In this document: one piece after another, positions 21,070 through 29,417 of the stretch
Numbering within the stretch: the stretch's first letter is position 1
How the letters are laid out: each line of letters begins with the position of its first letter
Assembly (NCBI GenBank): GCA_002839805.1
Contig: PGYT01000029.1
Location: 1 to 33,591 of the forward strand
Source: Ignavibacteriae bacterium HGW-Ignavibacteriae-2
GTDB lineage: Bacteria > Bacteroidota > Ignavibacteria > Ignavibacteriales > Melioribacteraceae
Reading direction: 5' to 3'
Length of the DNA stretch: 33,591 nt
Notes under the pieces: generated by a model
What the model saw: the letters and a program-made list of their open reading frames with translations, nothing else
Databases searched by the model: none
Told to the model about the DNA's origin: nothing
Made by a program: the position numbers and the translations under genes

Positions 21070-22881
21070 ATGGATGACAATTCTTTCGGCGCCGGTATTA
21101 GGAAGGATATTCTATTCTATTCGATAATTATTATCTTTGGATTATTCTCGTTTCGTTTGTTTAAAATGCAGATACTGGATAATAAAATTTACCAGGATCA
21201 GTCTGAGGATAATAGCATTAAAGCGGTAACACTAAGACCGCCGCGCGGTGTGCTTTATGATAGAAACTTCCAATATTTAGTATCCAATAAACCTGCGTTT
21301 ACTATCGATATAGTCCCATCAGAATTTGATACATCTAAGTCAGAAGTTCTTGAAAAACTTATTTCTGCAAATTCAGGTTATCTTAAAGGAGTTTTTGCGA
21401 AATTTCGGGGCTATCCAGCATATCTTCCGCAAAAATTGGCTCAAAATGTGGGCATTGAAACAATTTCCAGAATTGAAGAAAATAAAAGTTTTTTTAAGGG
21501 TATAAGTTATAATGTTGAATTACAGCGTGATTATTCGTTTGGCGTAAATGGCTCGCATATGTTTGGTTACACAAGAGAAATTGATGCAAAGCAACTCGCT
21601 TTAAGACGCGGAGAATACAGTATGGGTGATTACATTGGAAACAGTGGAATCGAAAAAACTTATGAGTATTTGCTCCGAGGTCAAAAAGGATATGAGTTTT
21701 ATATTGTTGATTCGAAGCAACATATGAAGGGGAGATACGAAAACGGACAAAATGATGTTGTTCCCAGCAAAGGATATGATTTAGTTTTGTCAATTGATAG
21801 AGAGGCACAATATGTGGCTGAAAAGCAATTTCTTGATAAAAGCGGTGCGGTAATTGCTATCGAACCAGAAACCGGTGAAATTTTAGCGTTTGTAAGTTCA
21901 CCGGAATTTAATCTGGATCAGTTGTCGTCTCTCGCTTCGGGTAAAGTTTGGCAGAAACTTACAACAGACAAAGATAAACCTTTGTTCAATAGGGCCACGA
22001 TGTCAAGTAATCCACCGGGTTCAACTTTTAAAATGATAACCGCAATTGCCGCATTGGAGGAGGGAGTAATTACTCCTGAATTCACTATAAATTGCAGTGG
22101 GGGTTATCAATACGGGAACAGATTTTTTAAATGTACACATGTTCATGGGACTGTTAATGTTATAAGCGCTATTGAGAAATCCTGCAATACATTTTTCTAT
22201 CAACTCATATTAAAAATAGGGCTGGATAAATGGGCGGGCTATGCGGAAAAATTTGGTTTCGGTAAAAAAACCGGGGTAGATATTGGTGAGGAGACAAGAG
22301 GAATATTACCCGATTCGAAATATTTTGATAAAACTTATGGCAAAGGGAAGTGGACTAACGGATACCTTATAAGTTTGGCCATCGGGCAAGGGAATATAAT
22401 CACAACTCCCATTCAATTGGCGCAGTATGCCGCTTTACTGGCTAACAATGGAAATTCCGTGCAGCCTCATTTTCTGAAAGGTTACATAGACGAAAACAAT
22501 GATTTTATTCCCGCAACTTTTAAAACAGTTCATACCGATATCAGTCAAAAAACTCTTGATATTGTCAGGCAGGGAATGTTCCTGGTAGTTCAAGGCGCTG
22601 GTACTGCAACACATATTAGAAATACAAAATATACAATTGCCGGTAAAACGGGAACGGTACAAAATCCTCATGGTAAAGACCATGCCCTCTTTGTTGCATT
22701 TGCGCCTTTTGATAATCCAAAGATTGCCGTTGCGGTGATAGTTGAAAACGCCGGTTTCGGCAGTACCCATGCTGCCCCTATTGCCAAAGAAGTTATAAAT
22801 GCTTACCTGCAGAAACTTGAAGGCACTTATGAAAGTAAAGTTGCAGAAGCCAAGCCGGAAGAAGTTACCGATGAAAATTAA
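21070..22881 (+). CDS. mrdA: Penicillin-binding protein 2 (elongation transpeptidase)
   Basis: A 603-residue class B PBP that cross-links peptidoglycan in sidewall growth. A single membrane segment lies at about 13-33. The dimerisation/pedestal domain contains [11 protein letters not shown] (56-66). The transpeptidase domain has the catalytic Ser318 in STFK (318-321), SCN at 371-373 and KTGT at 526-529. All three motifs are intact. The tail after about 585 is acidic and variable. It starts two bases after mreD, and the rodA start codon lies inside its last codons, which couples the transpeptidase to its glycosyltransferase partner. Confidence 0.97.
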   Translation: MDDNSFGAGIRKDILFYSIIIIFGLFSFRLFKMQILDNKIYQDQSEDNSIKAVTLRPPRGVLYDRNFQYLVSNKPAFTIDIVPSEFDTSKSEVLEKLISANSGYLKGVFAKFRGYPAYLPQKLAQNVGIETISRIEENKSFFKGISYNVELQRDYSFGVNGSHMFGYTREIDAKQLALRRGEYSMGDYIGNSGIEKTYEYLLRGQKGYEFYIVDSKQHMKGRYENGQNDVVPSKGYDLVLSIDREAQYVAEKQFLDKSGAVIAIEPETGEILAFVSSPEFNLDQLSSLASGKVWQKLTTDKDKPLFNRATMSSNPPGSTFKMITAIAALEEGVITPEFTINCSGGYQYGNRFFKCTHVHGTVNVISAIEKSCNTFFYQLILKIGLDKWAGYAEKFGFGKKTGVDIGEETRGILPDSKYFDKTYGKGKWTNGYLISLAIGQGNIITTPIQLAQYAALLANNGNSVQPHFLKGYIDENNDFIPATFKTVHTDISQKTLDIVRQGMFLVVQGAGTATHIRNTKYTIAGKTGTVQNPHGKDHALFVAFAPFDNPKIAVAVIVENAGFGSTHAAPIAKEVINAYLQKLEGTYESKVAEAKPEEVTDEN

Positions 22882-24100
22882 TTATAATTTACAAGACAAG
22901 TTTGATTTAGGAATTTTCCTGCCCTTATTGGGTCTGCTTACATTCGGATTAATCGCGATTTATAGTTCCACAATAGATCATCCAACCGCTGTAAATAATT
23001 TTGAGAAGCAATTATTCTGGGCGGGAGCATCTTATATTGTTTTCTTTATAATTTATTTTTTACCTCCTGAATCAATTAGGTTTTCCGCTATACCTTTATA
23101 TATAATTTCGCAAGTTTTTCTTGTTATTGTTCTTATAATGGGCCGTGTTACCAAAGGAGCTAAAAGCTGGCTCGATCTGGGACCCGTTGGGTTTCAGCCT
23201 TCCGAGTTTGCGAAAATAGGTTTAATATTATTTTTAGCTTACTGGCTGTCCAATAAACGTCACGACATAAATGATTTTAAAGAATTATTGATGGCAATCG
23301 GTATAGGTTTTATACCACTAATACTTATACTATTAGAGCCAGATATGGGAACGGCAATTGTTTACGGAATAATAACACTGGCGATGATTTTTTGGAGCGG
23401 TATTAGTTTGTTTGGTCTATTCGCGGTTCTATCCCCGGGTTTGGCAGTGTTTTCAACGCTTTTTGGTATACCCGTATTTGTGATTACCATGATTATTATT
23501 TTAGCTGTACTTATATTTTTTAAGAGAGAAATATTTACAAGCGCAACAATATTTGTGGTAAATCTGGGAGCCGGTTTCCTTTTTGAATTGGCAGTAAAGT
23601 ATCTGAAACCTCATCAGCAAAAAAGAATAGAATCTTTTGTAAATCCGTTGGCAGATCCACTTGGGTCCGGTTATAACGCAATTCAGGCAAAAGTTGCAAT
23701 TGGTTCCGGGGGATTCTGGGGAAAAGGGTTGTTCCAAGGCAATCAGACACAGCTCAATTTTATTCCTGAACAATGGACCGATTTCATTTTTTGTGTTATT
23801 GGAGAGGAATTAGGTTTTATTGGAAGCATTGTAGTGCTAATATTATTTTTAATCTTATTTGTTCGTCTTATTAGGCTTACAAAATTTACAAAAGACAGGT
23901 TCAGCAGTCTTTTAATTGTTGGTATTCTAGCGTTGCTTTTCTCACATTTTTTTATAAATATCGGAATGAATCTGGGAATTACTCCCGTAATTGGTCTACC
24001 TCTTCCATTTCTTAGTTATGGTGGTAGTTCCTTGCTAGTAAATATGAGTCTGATTGCATTATCACTAAATATATACAGAAATAGGAAACAACATAGTTAG
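22871..24100 (+). CDS. rodA: Rod shape-determining protein RodA (SEDS glycosyltransferase)
   Basis: A 409-residue polytopic membrane protein with about ten hydrophobic segments, belonging to the SEDS family that polymerises lipid II with PBP2. Conserved SEDS features are present: LLEPDMGTA, with the functionally essential Asp, the extracellular loop with [15 protein letters not shown] and [11 protein letters not shown], and LSYGGSS near the C terminus. I chose ATG 22871, which overlaps mrdA by 11 bases; a longer in-frame reading upstream adds charged residues from the mrdA tail. It is the last shape gene before pyrF. Confidence 0.97.
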   Translation: MKINYNLQDKFDLGIFLPLLGLLTFGLIAIYSSTIDHPTAVNNFEKQLFWAGASYIVFFIIYFLPPESIRFSAIPLYIISQVFLVIVLIMGRVTKGAKSWLDLGPVGFQPSEFAKIGLILFLAYWLSNKRHDINDFKELLMAIGIGFIPLILILLEPDMGTAIVYGIITLAMIFWSGISLFGLFAVLSPGLAVFSTLFGIPVFVITMIIILAVLIFFKREIFTSATIFVVNLGAGFLFELAVKYLKPHQQKRIESFVNPLADPLGSGYNAIQAKVAIGSGGFWGKGLFQGNQTQLNFIPEQWTDFIFCVIGEELGFIGSIVVLILFLILFVRLIRLTKFTKDRFSSLLIVGILALLFSHFFINIGMNLGITPVIGLPLPFLSYGGSSLLVNMSLIALSLNIYRNRKQHS

Positions 24101-24110
24101 GGATATTTTT

Positions 24111-24923
24111 ATGAAATCTGTTGAAAAACTCACAAAAAGATTAGAAGAAGGTAAACATATATGCATTGGTTTAGATTCCGATAGGAATAAAATTCCCGAA
24201 TATCTTAGGAATGATGAAGATGGTATTTTAAAGTTTAACAGGAATATTATTGAGAGCACCAAAGAAGACGTTTGTGCATATAAAATAAATTTAGCATTTT
24301 ACGAAAAAGAAGGTAAAAAAGGGATTGATGCTTTGGAGCGAACTATGGATTTAATGCCTGAGGATGTATTTGTAATTGGTGATGCTAAACGAGGTGATAT
24401 TGGAAATACTTCCGAAATGTACGCTTATTCAATTTTCGAACATTTTTTATTTGATTCCGTAACACTGCATCCATATATGGGTTACGATTCTCTTTTGCCC
24501 TTTTTTGAATATGAGGATAAAATAAATTTTATACTAGCGCTGACCTCAAATGCCGGATCATTGGATTTTGAAAAACTAAAATTAGATAGTGGTAAATATT
24601 TATATCAGGAAGTTATAAATAAAGCGGTGCAGTGGAATACAAAAAACAACCTTGGTGTTGTATTTGGGGCGACAAATCCTATTGAACTTAAAGAAGAAAT
24701 CGATGCATTAAAGTCATTGTTTGTGCTTTTACCTGGTGTGGGAGCTCAGGGTGGCAGTCTGGAAGACGTAGCTTCAACCTTTTATTCAGCGGGAAATAAA
24801 AAATTTCTTGTCAATGTTAGCCGGGCAATTATTTATTCCGATAGTACTGAAAATTTTGCAAGTTCCGCCTCCGAAAATTTAAAGAATTATAATCAGAAAA
24901 TTAAAATTATTGTTAATGCTTAA
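24111..24923 (+). CDS. pyrF: Orotidine 5'-phosphate decarboxylase, type 2
   Basis: A 270-residue enzyme giving UMP from OMP. The catalytic motif DAKRGDIGNT starts at Asp91, with Lys93 and Asp96 as the charged catalytic network. Substrate-binding GLDSD lies at 20-24 and PGVGAQGG near the phosphate site. Length (270, against about 230-240 for the E. coli type) and the DAKRGDIGNTSEMYA signature indicate the type 2 family (PyrF/UMPS-like, common in mycobacteria and Bacteroidota). It sits 10 bases after rodA and ends in a strong terminator, so it closes the purN-to-pyrF unit. Confidence 0.96.
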   Translation: MKSVEKLTKRLEEGKHICIGLDSDRNKIPEYLRNDEDGILKFNRNIIESTKEDVCAYKINLAFYEKEGKKGIDALERTMDLMPEDVFVIGDAKRGDIGNTSEMYAYSIFEHFLFDSVTLHPYMGYDSLLPFFEYEDKINFILALTSNAGSLDFEKLKLDSGKYLYQEVINKAVQWNTKNNLGVVFGATNPIELKEEIDALKSLFVLLPGVGAQGGSLEDVASTFYSAGNKKFLVNVSRAIIYSDSTENFASSASENLKNYNQKIKIIVNA

Positions 24924-24946
24924 ATAGATGATAGCATCTATTTTTT
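24922..24946 (+). terminator. Intrinsic terminator after pyrF
   Basis: A perfect stem AAATAGATG / CATCTATTT with a 4-base loop (ATAG) continues directly into a T-run. It starts inside the pyrF stop codon. Shape and position make this a strong call for the end of the purN-pyrF transcript. Confidence 0.85.
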
Positions 24947-24993
24947 ATAAATATTATATTATACCTCAAATGATTCATTTATTTTGAATTGAC

Positions 24994-25029
24994 TCTCGCA
25001 ACCCCAAACGCGAGAAGGGCATAAGAGGG
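24994..25029 (+). promoter_or_regulatory. GC-rich hairpin, possible pseudoknot, covering the DUF2851 leader
   Basis: TCTCGC (24994-24999) pairs with GCGAGA (25010-25015). The 10-base loop carries CCCC, which could pair with GGG at 25017-25019 or with the GAGGG ribosome site at 25025-25029. Pairing with the latter would hide the ribosome site. A 6-base GC-rich perfect stem stands out in this AT-rich spacer. The ribosome site itself is strong and 5 bases from ATG 25035. It does not match the preQ1-I or SAM-II consensus as I remember them. Confidence 0.4.
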
Positions 25030-25034
25030 CAAAT

Positions 25035-26510
25035 ATGCAAACTACTCCCAAAATTTTTGAGCGCAAGCTCCATGAAATATGGCTATCCCAAGATTTTAGT
25101 AATCCTTTAGAAACATTATCTGGAGAAGAAATAGTTATTCTGGATACCGGAATTTTAAATGAAGATACTGCCGGACCGGATTTTAAAAACGCAAGGATTA
25201 GAATTGGGAATTTAGTTTATATAGGGGATATAGAAATTGATTCTGATTACAATAATTGGAAAAGTCATGGACATAATATAGACAATAAACACAATAAAGT
25301 TATTTTACACGCCAGTTTAACCAATAAGAATAATCAGCATTATGTATATACAAAAGACGGCAGAAGAGTGCCAACAATCTGTCTCTCCCGATTTATTGAT
25401 AAAACTGATCTTCATGAATTCGAAACAAGTTTTAAAGGAGAAGATGAAAACTCACAGCTCAAATGCAGTCATCTGTCGGACACTGTTGATTTCCATTTGA
25501 AGAAACGGTTTATCTCTGAACTTGGTATGCAAAGGTATCAAAAGAAGTGCGAAAAAGTATACAATAGATTAAAGGAACTAGCATATATTAAAGAGCTTCA
25601 CTTAAAAGAACCTGTTATTGGATATGACTTAAAGCCGGAATTTGAAAATAAAAAATTCGAGCCTGAGGCATTCCATGATAAAGAAATATGGCAGCAATTA
25701 TTCTATGAATTAGTTTTTGAGGCTCTGGGGTATTCCAAAAATAAAAATATCATGTTAAGGCTCGCTCAATCTGTTAACATAACATTCCTTTCTAAGTTAG
25801 GTACAATTAACGAATCACTAAGCTTTTATGAGAGTGCGTTATTTAATATTTCGGGAATATTACCAGAAAAGTCCAAATTTGATAATATTCAAATACCCGA
25901 ATATATAAATAAGCTTTACACTGACTGGGAAATCATTAAAAGAGTTTATGACGGACAGACTTTTTATAACACAGATTGGCATTTTTTTAAATTAAGACCA
26001 CAAAATTTTCCCACAATTAGAATTGCCGGTGGAGTGAAATTTTTAGAATCGCTTTTATTTGAGGATTTATTAAATATAATTTCGAAAAAATTTAGTGAAA
26101 TCCGCAATCTTAATGTACTCATTAACTCGATACGCTCATTATTTGTGATTAAAGGGAAAGGATTCTGGAAAACACACTATGTATTTGAACAGACTTCAAA
26201 AGATGAAATTAAATATTTTGTTGGAGCTGCCAGAGCTGATGAAATTGTGGTGAATGTTGTACTCCCATTTTTTTCAGTTTATTTCGATTTATTTAATGAG
26301 CCTGAATTGAGAAAAAAAATTCTTAAGATATATAACATTTACGATCAGCGGTCAGAAAATAAAATAGTAAAAGAAGTTGCGGACGGATTAAATACCACTA
26401 ACTTCCTAAAAAAAACAGTTCTAACACAGGGTATGCTAGAACTATTTAGAAATTATTGTTCAAAAAAGAAATGCCTTGAGTGTGAAATAGGTAAAATTAT
26501 TTTCAACTAG
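25035..26510 (+). CDS. DUF2851 family protein, function unknown
   Basis: A 491-residue protein I recognise as DUF2851, frequent in Bacteroidota and relatives and uncharacterised. The N-terminal core has GPDF at 47-50, then IGDIEI at 63-68 and WKSHGH at 75-80. This PD...ExI spacing recalls a PD-(D/E)xK nuclease core with Ile where Lys is usual (my inference). The C terminus has YCSKKKCLECEIG, giving Cys475, Cys480 and Cys483; Cys144 is a possible fourth metal ligand. The central region is helical. There is no signal peptide. It has its own leader after the pyrF terminator and converges with the DUF151 gene across 56 bases. Confidence 0.85.
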   Translation: MQTTPKIFERKLHEIWLSQDFSNPLETLSGEEIVILDTGILNEDTAGPDFKNARIRIGNLVYIGDIEIDSDYNNWKSHGHNIDNKHNKVILHASLTNKNNQHYVYTKDGRRVPTICLSRFIDKTDLHEFETSFKGEDENSQLKCSHLSDTVDFHLKKRFISELGMQRYQKKCEKVYNRLKELAYIKELHLKEPVIGYDLKPEFENKKFEPEAFHDKEIWQQLFYELVFEALGYSKNKNIMLRLAQSVNITFLSKLGTINESLSFYESALFNISGILPEKSKFDNIQIPEYINKLYTDWEIIKRVYDGQTFYNTDWHFFKLRPQNFPTIRIAGGVKFLESLLFEDLLNIISKKFSEIRNLNVLINSIRSLFVIKGKGFWKTHYVFEQTSKDEIKYFVGAARADEIVVNVVLPFFSVYFDLFNEPELRKKILKIYNIYDQRSENKIVKEVADGLNTTNFLKKTVLTQGMLELFRNYCSKKKCLECEIGKIIFN

Positions 26511-26566
26511 AATGTAGATGTTTTTATGTATTCATACACATTGTAATCAATTTCAATAATTCTGTG

Positions 26567-27181
26567 TCAGTTAATCGCGGAACCACCCTCTAATCTGGTT
26601 ATTTCATCCCTTATATTGGCCGCTTTTTCATAGTCTTCTTTCTCAATTGCTTCACGTAATTGATCTTTTAAGGTAGCCAACTTTGTATCTTTAGATTTTC
26701 TTTTCGGTTCGAAATTAATTTCTGGTTCCGGTTCAATATCAGGTTCAATATCGAATTCCGAAGGATTTTCACTGTTAGGTATAAATCCCGCTTTTTCCAT
26801 CACATCCTCAGCGACATACATTGGAGAACCGGTTCTAACGGCAAGTGCTATTGCATCACTTGGGCGCGAGTCAATTAAATTTTCCATAGAGGCTATTTCA
26901 AGAATAATTTTTGCAAAAAAGGTATTATCCCTTAATTCATCAATAACAATTTCGTTTACATTAGCACTCAAATGATCAATAAGTGTTTTTAAAAGATCAT
27001 GAGTCAATGGTCTTGGTGGTTTAATACCTTCCAACTCCATAGCAATAGCTTGAGCCTCAAATGATCCAATTATTATTGGCAAACGCCTATTACCGTACAT
27101 TTCTTTTAACAAAAGTGCGTAAGCACCGCCAGCCGATGGGCTGGCGGATAATCCTAATATTTCTACTTGTACTTTATTCAA
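26567..27181 (-). CDS. Bifunctional nuclease-family (DUF151) protein with C-terminal UVR motif
   Basis: A 204-residue cytosolic protein. Residues about 3-132 form a DUF151/BFN domain (GGAYALLL, PIIIGSFEAQAIAMEL, then SRPSDAIALAVRTGSPMYV). Plant and bacterial DUF151 members have been reported to have nuclease activity, but the bacterial role is unsettled. An acidic linker (about 138-158) leads to a UVR motif at about 168-199 (LKDQLREAIEKEDYEKAANI), as in UvrB, UvrC and ClpC, which mediates protein contacts. It is 11 bases after etfA on the same strand, so probably in the etf operon. Confidence 0.9.
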   Translation of the reverse strand: MNKVQVEILGLSASPSAGGAYALLLKEMYGNRRLPIIIGSFEAQAIAMELEGIKPPRPLTHDLLKTLIDHLSANVNEIVIDELRDNTFFAKIILEIASMENLIDSRPSDAIALAVRTGSPMYVAEDVMEKAGFIPNSENPSEFDIEPDIEPEPEINFEPKRKSKDTKLATLKDQLREAIEKEDYEKAANIRDEITRLEGGSAIN

Positions 27182-27192
27182 GGTTGTTCCTG

Positions 27193-28164
27193 TTAATCCT
27201 CTTTTACTTTTTTCAGTTCTTCAATTAATACAGGCAAAACTTCAAAAGCGTCACCAGCTATACCATAATCGGCAACCTGAAAAATTGGTGCATCTTTGTC
27301 TTTATTTATAGCAACAATATACTTGGATGATCGCATACCTGCAAGGTGTTGTATAGCGCCCGATATTCCAACAGCAACATAAAGAGTAGGGGAAACTGTT
27401 TTACCTGTTTGACCAACCTGCTCGGAATGTGGTCGCCAACCTGCATCTACTACCGCTCTTGATGATCCTGTAGCAGCTCCTAAAACGTCTGCTAACTTTT
27501 CTATTAATTCAAAATGTTCCGGACCTTTCATACCTCGTCCGCCTGAAACAATTATTTCTGCTTCCGCGACATCCAGTTTGCCTTCTGATTTTTTTATTTC
27601 GATAGTTTTTGTACTTAAATCAGTTTCTGTTAATTCGTTTATAACTATTTCAGGTGCATCTTGATTCGGATTTCCGGGGTTAAACACATTTGGACGAATT
27701 GTAATTACTTTTTTAGGAGATGTAATTTTAACAGTGGTAAGAGCTTTAGATCCATATTCCGGTCGAACTAATTGAATTTCACCGTTTTCAATATTACATT
27801 CCACAGCATCCATTACAATGCCGGAATCCATTTTTACTGATAAGTGAGGAGCTAAGTCTTTACCAAGAGCCGTATTCGAAAATACAACAATATCAGCATC
27901 AATTTCAGCAATAAAATCAGAAACAATTTTAGTATAAGCGCTTGTTGAATAATCTGCCAGTGAGCTATGTTTTTTGTGTGTTACTTTTTTAATACCATAT
28001 CCGCCAATTTCCTGTAAATTGTTTATCTCATCACCAACGCTTACAGCTTCAACGTCAAAACTTAATTTCCCCGCTAAATCCGATGCGAATTTTGCAGCTT
28101 CCAAAGAAGCTTTTTTCAGGAGACCGTTTCTTTGTTCAAGAAAAACCAATATTATATTTGCCAT
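27193..28164 (-). CDS. etfA: Electron transfer flavoprotein, alpha subunit
   Basis: A 323-residue subunit that carries the FAD of the ETF heterodimer, taking electrons from acyl-CoA dehydrogenases to the quinone pool. The C-terminal FAD domain has SGGRG at 207-211, SSRAVVDAGW at 234-243, QVGQTGK at 249-255, GISGAIQH at 266-273 and INKD at 286-289, all typical. The N-terminal domain pairs with EtfB. The ribosome site GAGGAGA precedes ATG, 10 bases after etfB. No Fe-S ferredoxin fusion is present, so there is no sign of a bifurcating variant with added domains. Confidence 0.97.
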   Translation of the reverse strand: MANIILVFLEQRNGLLKKASLEAAKFASDLAGKLSFDVEAVSVGDEINNLQEIGGYGIKKVTHKKHSSLADYSTSAYTKIVSDFIAEIDADIVVFSNTALGKDLAPHLSVKMDSGIVMDAVECNIENGEIQLVRPEYGSKALTTVKITSPKKVITIRPNVFNPGNPNQDAPEIVINELTETDLSTKTIEIKKSEGKLDVAEAEIIVSGGRGMKGPEHFELIEKLADVLGAATGSSRAVVDAGWRPHSEQVGQTGKTVSPTLYVAVGISGAIQHLAGMRSSKYIVAINKDKDAPIFQVADYGIAGDAFEVLPVLIEELKKVKED

Positions 28165-28174
28165 TATATTCTCC

Positions 28175-28921
28175 TCATATTACTTTAGCTTCTTCTTTTA
28201 ATAAACGGACTAATTCCGGCACGGCACCGGCATCATTACCAATAATTTTCCCGGCTTTTTTAGGAGTCGGTTTTTTCATAATTACCACTTCTGTAAAATT
28301 TTCTGCGGGTAAAGCTGGTTTTTCTTCAATTGTTTTTCGTTTTGCAGCCATAATACCCTTTAAAGATGCGTAACGCGGTTCATTTAAACCCTTTTGAGCT
28401 GTAATCACTGCAGGCAGGCTGGTTTCAACAACTTCTTTACCCCCTTCAATTTCACGTTCAGCTGTTATTTTATTGTCAGTTAAATCGAATGATACAACTA
28501 CTGAAACCGAATTGAAACCGAGTAATTCCGCAGTAAGCTGACCTACAATAGAATTATCATGGTCGACCGATTGTTTCCCAAAAAATACTAGTTCAGCATT
28601 TTGGTTATTTATTTCATCTGCAAGAGCCTTTGCAACAGCCAGGGAATCTCTGTAATTATCGTCTTTCAGTAAAACACCAGAATCGACTCCCATCGCAAGA
28701 GCTTTTCTAATTGATTCTTTATTGTTTTCACCACCAAGGCTTATTACAACAACTTCACCGCCAAGTTTTTCTTTCGTTTTTAGTGCCTCTTCAATAGCAA
28801 ATTCGTCGTAAGGATTTACTACATAAGTCACTCCGTTAGGATCAATTGATTTACCATCGGATCCAATATTAACTTTTGTTGCCGTATCGGGCACATGGCT
28901 AACACATACAGCTATTTTCAT
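28175..28921 (-). CDS. etfB: Electron transfer flavoprotein, beta subunit
   Basis: A 248-residue subunit that partners EtfA. NPYDEFAIEEAL lies at 36-47, GKQSVDHDNSIVG at 115-127 and the partner-recognition loop LNEPRYASLKGIMAAKRK at 179-196. This form resembles housekeeping (group I type) ETF that serves beta-oxidation. I chose ATG 28921, preceded by a strong GGAGGAA; a longer in-frame reading adds 35 residues with no family support. A Bacteroidota-type promoter lies upstream. ETF with acyl-CoA ligases in the same region suggests fatty-acid degradation, though no dehydrogenase is seen here. Confidence 0.97.
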   Translation of the reverse strand: MKIAVCVSHVPDTATKVNIGSDGKSIDPNGVTYVVNPYDEFAIEEALKTKEKLGGEVVVISLGGENNKESIRKALAMGVDSGVLLKDDNYRDSLAVAKALADEINNQNAELVFFGKQSVDHDNSIVGQLTAELLGFNSVSVVVSFDLTDNKITAEREIEGGKEVVETSLPAVITAQKGLNEPRYASLKGIMAAKRKTIEEKPALPAENFTEVVIMKKPTPKKAGKIIGNDAGAVPELVRLLKEEAKVI

Positions 28922-28951
28922 TCTTCCTCCATAATTCAACAAATTGGTTAT

Positions 28952-28982
28952 CGAAGATATAAAGTCTTTCTGAAAAAACAAA
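28952..28982 (-). promoter_or_regulatory. Candidate Bacteroidota-type promoter for etfBA
   Basis: On the minus strand, TTTG (28979-28982) is followed after exactly 19 bases by TATCTTCG (28952-28959), a 7-of-8 match to TAnnTTTG, the -33/-7 pattern of the primary sigma factor in Bacteroidota. It lies about 30 bases from the etfB start codon. This is a match by eye to a short consensus. Confidence 0.45.
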
Positions 28983-29051
28983 AATAAGTAATTCTTAATT
29001 CCCTTTTGAAACGATTTTTTATACATTTAAACTAAATTAAATACGGATAAT

Positions 29052-29339
29052 ATGATTAAAGAATCCCCTACTGGTATTGTTGAACCGATTGAAGATATTA
29101 GCACCGAATTACATCTTGCTTTTAAAGTTATATTATATAATGATGATCACCACTCCTTCGATGAAGTTATAGTGCAACTGATTAAGGCCGTTAAATGTAG
29201 CTTTGAGAAGGCTCGCGATTTCGCATTTGAAGTCCATGTAAAAGGTAAAGCTATTGTTTTCAGCGGTGAACTGAATAAGTGTCTTAAGGTCTCCGCTATT
29301 TTACAAGAGATTGAACTACATACTCAAATAGTTTCGTAA
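29052..29339 (+). CDS. clpS: ATP-dependent Clp protease adaptor ClpS
   Basis: A 95-residue adaptor that delivers N-degron proteins to ClpAP or ClpCP. The core starts at KVILYNDD with Asn30-Asp31-Asp32, the residues that grip the N-terminal amino group, and continues to VHVKGKA with His62, the third contact. The N-terminal 20 residues are a flexible extension that enters the chaperone pore in known ClpS. The usual Thr after NDD is His, a mild deviation. No clpA/clpC is adjacent. It is divergent from etfB across a 130-base spacer. Confidence 0.92.
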   Translation: MIKESPTGIVEPIEDISTELHLAFKVILYNDDHHSFDEVIVQLIKAVKCSFEKARDFAFEVHVKGKAIVFSGELNKCLKVSAILQEIELHTQIVS

Positions 29340-29364
29340 TTATCTGTTCATTAAAACTTCCATT

Positions 29365-29377
29365 CGAATTTAATTCG
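29365..29377. repeat. Short palindrome in the clpS-GTPase spacer
   Basis: CGAATT-T-AATTCG is a perfect 6-base inverted repeat around one base. The loop is too short for a terminator and there is no T-run. It could be an operator, or chance in AT-rich DNA. Confidence 0.2.
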
Positions 29378-29417
29378 GAAATCTCTATATTTAATTTTCT
29401 ATTTTAAATTAATTATA

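Noticed and set aside
24994-25029. Known riboswitch (preQ1-I or SAM-II) for the DUF2851 leader
   Set aside because: The conserved loop and tail bases of those classes are not present; only the pseudoknot-like topology is similar.
26527-26538. TGTAT-TC-ATACA palindrome between the convergent DUF2851 and DUF151 genes read as a two-way terminator
   Set aside because: The 2-base loop and 5-base AT-rich stem cannot form a stable terminator.
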